Source of the DNA: Rhizoclosmatium globosum
Taxonomy: Eukaryota > Chytridiomycota > Chytridiomycetes > Chytridiales > Chytriomycetaceae
Reading direction: 5' to 3'
DNA: 64,000 nucleotides
Assembly: GCA_002104985.1 (NCBI GenBank)
Contig: MCGO01000010.1
Span: 372,001-436,000 of the forward strand
Part shown: one piece after another, positions 57,534-64,000 of the stretch
Layout of the letters: each line of letters starts with the position of its first letter
How positions within the stretch are numbered: position 1 is the stretch's first letter
Notes under the pieces: generated by a model
The model's input: the letters and a program-made list of their open reading frames with translations, nothing else
The model's database searches: none
Told to the model about the DNA's origin: nothing
Translations under genes and position numbers: made by a program

Positions 57534-60238
57534 ATGGATACACCAAGGCCCAGTCATCCGTAAGAAGCGTGATAACTGTGACGATATTGTGGCTAGTTGG
57601 GCCGGTGTGAAACCCCAATCATGGCTCGTGGAGAACAACAACTTGTGGACGGCCGTTGCCCATGGTTCATTATCAGATATTATCAAGTATTCAACTCAGA
57701 GATTCCATGACACAGAAGGTATTGATATAGGGTGTCGTGGGCTCGTCGAAAGAGGAGGGGAAGGTGAAACGATCCTTCACGCCGCGATCTTATTCAACAG
57801 ATCCTTACCCATTATCAAATGGATTCTCGCTAACTTCAAGGAGTTGGTGAATGAACAGTACATAGGAAGCCGGTATGAGGGTGAGTCAGTTAAATTGGAC
57901 CCCATTACATTTGGTGTTTAACAACTATCCAACAGGAGAGACGGCTCTTCATTTGGCAGTTGCACAAGAGAAAGATCACAAAGTCATAGAAGATAATATC
58001 AACGATGAAGGGTAAGGTAAATTTGAGAGTTACAACGAACTAATCTATCAACTAAACAGTGTTGTTGTAAACAATTCTACTTTGTATAATCCAAACAGCA
58101 TTGTTGGCATGTTATTTAAATATGGGTGAGTTGTTGATGTGCGAGATCTTATCTTGAACCGGTATACACAGTGCAAAGCTTGGAGAAAATGGTCTCGAAT
58201 ACTGCGCCATAGGCAACGAATTCAACAGAAGCCAGAAAAATGAGGAAGGCGAAGAGAAAGGAACGCTCCGACACTATGGAGAAACAATTCTTCATTTTGC
58301 TGCGGTTTCGGGAAAGGTTCAAATTGTTGAATACCTCATTGACGTTGCAGATGCAAATGTAAATGCCATTGACAGAGAGACAGGAAACAATATTTTGCAT
58401 TTGCTCATTGAGAACGAAGACATTGACAAGGCCGGCTTTACCAAAATGTTCAAACGATTGCGTTTAAAGAATCCAAGCCTTTTAAGCGCAAAAAACAATC
58501 TAAACTGCTCTCCACTTGAGCTGGGTATTAAAATTCAATCGCGTAATATGCTTGAAGGAATTAAAGAAGTCTTGTGGGAGGTAATGCACATTGGATTTGT
58601 GATTGAATTATCCTCACATATCATATAGTTTGATAGAACTTGTCGTTATTGTGTGCCGCTCAATTTGCTGGACAATATTCATTTTGAATATTTTGAATTA
58701 AAATGTAAGGGCAATGTGGAAGTTACCCCAGTCAGGAGTTTGCTTGAAACTGTGATTGCTGAACAGAACGAAGAGATATTAGACCATCCAATTATGCGAA
58801 CCATTCTTCAATGGAAGTGGAATGCCTATGCAAGGCACATCTTTTTCAGGAAGTGGATACTTGTCTTTATCTTGATTGTCTTCATCGTAACACCTGCTCT
58901 TGCGCTCCAACCCAACAGCCCAACTTCCAGACGTTCCTACAATTTAAATGAGCCAAGGGATGCAGTGAGAGTTGGATTTGAGGCTGCGACTATTGCTGGC
59001 ACTGTTATATTGTTCCTCACCTCAGGTTTTGATTTCAAGAAACGCTGGAACGCTGCCGATACATATCTCCGTTGGTTATTTTGTGCCATTATATTTGTGG
59101 TTCCTATTATACGTGCAGTAGGATCAAACGATTTCATGTTTAATTTTGAGAATGTTGTATTTGGACTTGCCATGATTTCGGGATACCTGTACCTCCTAAC
59201 ATTTTCTAAGGGCTCTGCTACGATTGGACATCTTGTTGTTATCGTGAAGGAAATTGTTGTTAAGGACTTTGTTGAGTGGCTTTTGGTTTATGTTCCAATT
59301 ACAGTTGGATTTGGTGGTGCACTATTCATGCAAATGCAAAATGTTGGAGGTGGCAATGATGTGGGCGGCCCTTCATCGGATGCTCCATATGACTGGGATA
59401 CAATGATAGGATCTCTTCTTTGGGCGGTTCGCTTCATCTTTCAAGAGGAAAAGTACGAGGATATTAGGAAGGGCGCTCTTCCAGTTTATGCTCAGCTGTT
59501 GTTCGTAACCTACGCTCTTTTCTCTGTTGTGCTTCTTGTCAATGTACTTATCGCAAAATTGGTCAACACATTTGATCGCATCACTGTCAGATCAGAAAAA
59601 GTTTGGAGAATGCAATTGGCAGCTTTAATCATGAGTAAGTTTCACTCCAGGATTTTCCCGTCACACTAAATGAACAATTAGGTATTGATACCCAACTCTC
59701 ATTCCATGAAAAAGAAAAAATTGTTAAAAACTTTGGATTCCAAAAAGATGGAGAGGACAAAACTCCGTACCTCCAGTTTACAGAACGCGAACGACGCGAT
59801 GATCGAGGCCGCTCGTATTCGGAAGTAATTCAAGTTGTTGCTCATCGTGATTACATATCCAAAGATGTTGGAAAAGCAAGTAGCGACAAAGGAGCCAACA
59901 ATGAATTGCAGCATTTGTCTCACAGCGTGGCTGTTGGAACAGATTTACACGTCAAAGATGAACCACCGCGGACACCACCAACTTCACCAACTTCACCTCA
60001 TGCACCACACTCTTCAAATTCTCCGCATTCACTGCATTCTATGCCCAAACTTTGGAACTGGCATTTAAAAAAAGCTGAGGTGGACGAGGCACCTAAAAAC
60101 ACCAAACTCTGGGTAGACTCTGTCCTAGAAACTGAAGATCTACAGCACTGGCGAGGTTGGCGAGAGGAATTTCGTGCAGTTTTCAATCAACCAAGATATA
60201 ACGTCATTCCTCCTGACACGACCAAGAAATCATCGTAA
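57534..60238 (+). CDS. Ankyrin-repeat TRP channel, TRPV-like
   Basis: Seven exons (57534-57559, 57597-57880, 57936-58011, 58060-58125, 58172-58580, 58629-59634, 59682-60238) give 807 aa. Ankyrin-type repeats span about residues 30-280 (ETILHAAILF, ETALHLAVAQE, ETILHFAAVSGKVQIVEYLI, NNILHLLIEN). A six-segment channel follows: WILVFILIVFIVTPALAL, then ATIAGTVILFLTSG, LRWLFCAIIFVVPIIRAV, FGLAMISGYLYLLTF and WLLVYVPITVGFGGALFM. The pore stretch is around TMIGSLLWAVRFIF, and the last helix is LFSVVLLVNVLIAKLV. The post-S6 EKVWRMQLAALIM is like a TRP box. The tail is Ser/Pro-rich. It is a non-selective or Ca2+ cation channel in a membrane. The start uses an ATG whose first intron (37 nt) restores the frame. 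The extended upstream frame has no ATG. Confidence 0.85.
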
Positions 60239-60310
60239 CACCTTATCTTTTTTTATTCTTTTTGAAGATCTCATTGAAATTATAAAGCTATTACCCCATT
60301 GAATCGATTT

Positions 60311-62140
60311 TTAAAGACGCGCAGTCTTGGGGAACGATTTCAAAGCCATTCTGACTCCCAAATCCGCCATAATCTCTTCACTTCCACCCAAAATACTTCC
60401 GTACTTGTAGGTTCTTTGGAACGCTTCTACAACAGATCCAAGTCCAGTCTTGGTGATGGCTCGTCCTCCAAGAATCTGAACAGCATCGTCACTCACGTCA
60501 TGGGCAACACGCGTGGATTGGTATTTGAGAAGCGCGATGGGTCCCGCAAGGTGCAAGCTTTGTTCTTTGTAGGACATCTTTGTCATATTGTATGTGATGC
60601 TTTCAAGCCAATTTTGGATGCTCTCAACCTAATGAGAGAATTGTGTCAGTGAAATCTAGTTCCAAATAATTTGGATTCGACAAATATGTACCTCAGAAAT
60701 CATTTTAGCGAGCTTGAATCGAATCACTGGTTGCTCAATCAATGGCTTTCCAAACACTTTTCTCTGCACAGCCCACTTAAAACTTTCTTCAGTAACGAGA
60801 CGCGATCCACGGTTCACTGCCGCGATGATCAACCAACGCTCGTGGTTGAAGTTGAACATAATAACAGGGAATCCTTGGTTTTCGGTTCCGATCAAGTTTT
60901 CCACTGGGACTTTGACATTGTCATAAGTGACATACGCAGTTCCAGCCGCAGAAGAGTACGCAGTTTTCATTTGCTTTGTTTCAAGGCCCTCACAACGTTC
61001 GATGAGCAGCATAGAAACACCTGAGTGACCGGCACCTCCAGTTCTAATTTGAAGTCAGGATTCATGTACTATCAAATCTGGTACGCAATACCTGACTGCA
61101 GTGACAAAGTAATCGGAAAAGTGTCCATTGGTAATCCATTTCTTGACTCCATTCACAATGTAATGCTTTCCATCAGGAGTCTTCTTGGCAGTACAACGAA
61201 TATTGGCAACATCAGAACCAGCGTAAGCTATACAGAATGGTAAGCCGTAAAGTAAATGTGAAGTGCAAAAAACAATAACTTACGTTCTGTAATCGCCAAA
61301 CAAATTCTCTTCTCACCCATCAACACCGCTGGCGCCACTTTCTGAACCATTTCCTTAGATCCAAAGGCCAACACAGGCGGCAATCCAATCACCATACCAC
61401 CCCCCAATCCGTCCGAAAATGAAGGACTACCCAAGCGTGCAATCTCCTCATGCGCAATCATCTCGTGAAAGTAATCAAACTGGTCTGGTTTAACACCAGC
61501 TGGGAGCGACGGCACGAACTTCAAATGCAAACCAGGTCCGATTCTGGATGCAAGGAGCCCAAATTTGCCCATGGCTTTGTACAACGCGATATCAATCTTT
61601 CCACCATTGTCTTCGTATTCTTGTGCGTGTGGGCGCAGTTGGGTGTCCTGGATATAGTCATGTGAGCGGGAAAACGTTGGAGAATAGAAGGGTTTTTGCA
61701 AACTGACCACAAACTCACGCACGGCCTTACGATAGGCAACGTGGCTTTCATTGTAGTAAGGCGTTTTGGACCCCATCCAAAAAGAGGACTCTGGTCATTC
61801 GCGAGTTGGGTTAGCTGACAAATGAAAAAAGGAGGCACAGACAGTGCGTACCTGCGTAGGGAACCTTTGACATAGACCCCAAGTCCTGTTGGATCTTTGG
61901 CTTCTCTCCAGTGACAGAACCAATGGCAAACTTGCTAAACTTCTGGAGGATCGCGTGACGGTGGAGCGAGTAGAATTCCTCGGTGGCATCTTTTCCAGCC
62001 ACTTCAATAAGGACGTGTTCACCTCCTGGGTGGGCTGGCAGGAAGCGGGTCAGGTCATAGACAACTGAATCGATAACAATCCAGAGATCATCGGCCTTGT
62101 TGTGCCGGGACACTTCGTCGCGAGAAAAGGTTTTGGACAT
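60311..62140 (-). CDS. Cytochrome b5-acyl-CoA dehydrogenase fusion, copy 2 (putative peroxisomal)
   Basis: Six exons (61852-62140, 61708-61790, 61284-61647, 61092-61227, 60692-61043, 60311-60628) give 513 aa. All five introns are at the same positions as in copy 1 at 40,035-41,868, and exon lengths match except a one-codon difference in exon 3. Domains and the C-terminal ARL (PTS1-like) are conserved. The first roughly 200 bp, covering the cytochrome b5 domain, are almost identical in DNA to copy 1, while the dehydrogenase part is clearly diverged. The stop lies 72 bp from the convergent channel gene. It has probably the same reaction as copy 1, with a different chain preference possible. Confidence 0.93.
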
Positions 62141-62371
62141 TTTTGTTTTGTTTTCGTTGGTTTGGTCAAAAATGGAGAAGAAAGCTTGGACGTCTAAGGT
62201 GGCGCGTACTCATGGCCCATCAGACTCAGAGTAAGTCATTAATCATAAGCATACATCTTAGTGTATTGTAACGACATAATTATCAATTTGGGTGCATGGT
62301 TTTTTATATGAGGTATAAATAACAATAAGAGGCATATCAATGGATACATATAGAGTCCACATAGAGGGTCC
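62141..62371. other. Spacer between the second b5-ACAD and the apyrase
   Basis: This 231-bp AT-rich spacer holds the b5-ACAD promoter and the apyrase 3' end. No element was recognised. Confidence 0.5.
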
Positions 62372-64000
62372 TTATGGGAGTTGTGGTTTGATCAAGGTTG
62401 AAACATGAAGGAGCATTGCTCCAAGCGTCCAACTAATCTTGAAGCCATTCAACTCATTGGCAGGCTCAAAGGTCGAAGACTCTTCCCCAGCAGAACTCAA
62501 CACATCTTCTCGTGGAATACCAAATCCATCATGCAACACTTCCAACACCCACGCACTCTTGAAACACTGTAACCGAACTCTATCCTCTTCCACACTTCCA
62601 GGCTCCAATGGTGTCCCGTGTGTCTCGGTGTACGTTTCATTCAGAACCTCATAAGGACCTTTACAAGACTTGTCAGCATTTTTGAGAAATTCTGAAAAGC
62701 GGTAGGCGCCTCCGTGGGTTACTGCACCAGGGACGGAGGTTGGCGTGTAGTAGTATTCTGAGACGCCAATGAATCTGTGTTTGGCAAAGTTGGCAATGGG
62801 GGCAGAAACGCCGTCAAAGAGGCACGGTTTTTGAGTGCAGGGGCGGGATTTACGAAGGTAGGGGTGTAAAGAAGAAAGACATTTTTGGAGGGAGCCAGTT
62901 CCAACGAGATCAGGGGGTGGGTTTGGTTGCATTAGGCGCGAGAGATGTTTCTCTGCTTTAATAGATAGGTTTGTGGGGAGACAGGGGTCAAAGACTTCTG
63001 TTGGAGTTTTAAAGTACTTGTTGATGAAATATGTTTGGTCAGGAATGCCCAGTCCTGTGGTGTCTCGGTCAGGGACTGTGCGCGCAGGAGGCGCGGTAAT
63101 AATGAGGCCAGAGTCTTCAGCAAGACCTTCCACGTATCGTCTGCGGGCTTCATTGACACCAAATCCAAGGAAAGTAGACACAAAGATTTGGTACGAGACG
63201 TCAGAGCCATCAAGGTTTCGCAATTGAACATGCTTGAGCGTCTTGCCGTGCAATTTCTTCATTTCCTCTGTTGGTTCAAACGCAAATTGAGTGGATGCAC
63301 CGCCCATGTCCATGAATCCATAGCTTCTGGGAGAATCAGGGTACGGGGGAGGAGGAGACTGCTTTTCAGGATCGCCGAAACCGCCGTTGAGATAATTGAC
63401 TGCAACCCAGCCATACAGGCCTTCGTCTTCGCCGGTGATGATTCTAAAGTGCTTATCGCAGCCCTCCGACACGTCAAAGTCCGAGTGCATCTTTACGGCA
63501 GCGCAGGCATGGAGCAAGATGGCGTCCTGGGCGTCCTGCGGAATCAAGCGCATTCCCGCCGTTGCCAGCAGAAACAGCTTTGTCTCGCTGTGTTTGTAGT
63601 TTGGAATTGCATCCTGCGCAAATTCAATCAGCGGCTTGAGATAGGCCTCGACGTTGTCCTTTGAGGGATCGGCGGCAAGCGACGACAAGCCCGGAGAGAT
63701 GTCTTTGAAGGAGGGTCGGTCGGCGTCGTCGGCGGCCGCGGGAAAGGCCTTGGTGATTCGCGGGAGCCCAGGCTCTTCATCGGAGTCGCTCGAATCCAGC
63801 CGCCACGAATAAACAAGCGCACGTGATCCAGACGATCCCGCATCGATCACAACGCCGAACGACCGCCGCCGCTGCCACGACGCTACTTCGTCAAGCCCAA
63901 AGAACTCGTACGGGAAGTCCAGGGCCGGCAGCGCCATCCAGTCAAAGGCGGAGAACAGCGACTCTAGCGCTAGGACTGAACTCACTAGGACAAGCAGCAG
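62372..64000 (-). CDS. GDA1/CD39-family nucleoside phosphatase (apyrase), 5' end off the window
   Basis: This open frame runs without an intron to the right edge and has no ATG in the visible part that fits, so the start lies beyond 64,000. The first visible residues (LLLVLVSSVLALESLFSAF) look like the end of a signal peptide or anchor. Apyrase conserved regions are VVIDAGSSGSRALVYSW (ACR1), LFLLATAGMRLIP (ACR2), ITGEDEGLYGWVAVNYL (ACR3) and GFMDMGGASTQFAFE (ACR4, phosphate-binding). About 540 residues are visible. The protein hydrolyses nucleoside di- or triphosphates outside the cell or in the Golgi lumen, where GDPase or UDPase activity supports glycosylation. The region 63,600-64,000 is more GC-rich than the rest of the window. 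The C-terminus (MLLHVSTLIKPQLP) is hydrophobic and may be a second membrane segment. Confidence 0.93.
   Translation of the reverse strand: MLLVLVSSVLALESLFSAFDWMALPALDFPYEFFGLDEVASWQRRRSFGVVIDAGSSGSRALVYSWRLDSSDSDEEPGLPRITKAFPAAADDADRPSFKDISPGLSSLAADPSKDNVEAYLKPLIEFAQDAIPNYKHSETKLFLLATAGMRLIPQDAQDAILLHACAAVKMHSDFDVSEGCDKHFRIITGEDEGLYGWVAVNYLNGGFGDPEKQSPPPPYPDSPRSYGFMDMGGASTQFAFEPTEEMKKLHGKTLKHVQLRNLDGSDVSYQIFVSTFLGFGVNEARRRYVEGLAEDSGLIITAPPARTVPDRDTTGLGIPDQTYFINKYFKTPTEVFDPCLPTNLSIKAEKHLSRLMQPNPPPDLVGTGSLQKCLSSLHPYLRKSRPCTQKPCLFDGVSAPIANFAKHRFIGVSEYYYTPTSVPGAVTHGGAYRFSEFLKNADKSCKGPYEVLNETYTETHGTPLEPGSVEEDRVRLQCFKSAWVLEVLHDGFGIPREDVLSSAGEESSTFEPANELNGFKISWTLGAMLLHVSTLIKPQLP

Overview
This is eukaryotic nuclear DNA, most likely from a zoosporic (flagellated) fungus of the Chytridiomycota type. 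Three things point there. The genes carry many short GT-AG introns (about 37-125 nt, often with CTAAC or CTRAY branch sites). There is a full-length fungal translation elongation factor 3. There is also an axonemal dynein heavy chain of the DNAH1 type, which non-flagellated fungi lack. No RNA gene, CRISPR array or prokaryotic operon was seen.

Layout. Positions 1-10,800 are AT-rich and gene-poor. They hold decayed transposon sequence (a PIF/Harbinger transposase remnant), small dispersed repeats with hairpins, a GACA microsatellite and a patch dense in CGAT/ATCG words. From 10,809 onward the window is gene-dense: VFA1-like, FYV7-like and MFAP1-like genes; a J-domain multi-membrane protein; eEF3; a nucleotide-sugar 4,6-dehydratase; a tandem pair of HAL2/MET22 bisphosphate nucleotidases; gamma-glutamyltransferase; dynein heavy chain (25.0-38.6 kb); TFIIS; a cytochrome b5-acyl-CoA dehydrogenase fusion; RNase III; a large RecB-like nuclease/SF1 helicase; methylcrotonoyl-CoA carboxylase alpha; a DNAJC11-like protein; a MEA1-like acidic protein; an OBI1/RNF219-like RING protein; three glutathione S-transferases; a TRPV-like ankyrin channel; a second cytochrome b5-acyl-CoA dehydrogenase; and the 3' part of an apyrase running off the right edge.

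Themes. Neighbouring genes are very close: 35-45 bp head-to-head promoters and a 5-bp gap between convergent stop codons. Several families are locally duplicated (HAL2 x2, GST x3, cyt b5-ACAD x2). The GST copies share an upstream element, and the two ACAD copies share a nearly identical 5' tract that suggests gene conversion. eEF3, FYV7, MFAP1, TFIIS and RNase III are information-processing genes. MCC-alpha and the two ACADs fit branched-chain or fatty acyl-CoA breakdown. GGT and the GSTs fit glutathione metabolism.

Caution. Many one-base frame breaks interrupt otherwise well-conserved reading frames between about 26 and 52 kb (dynein, MCC-alpha, helicase, DNAJC11). Genes on either side read cleanly. 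I favour sequencing or assembly indels over pseudogenes, but the sequence alone cannot settle it. Exon boundaries were worked out by hand from frame, GT-AG sites and family conservation.
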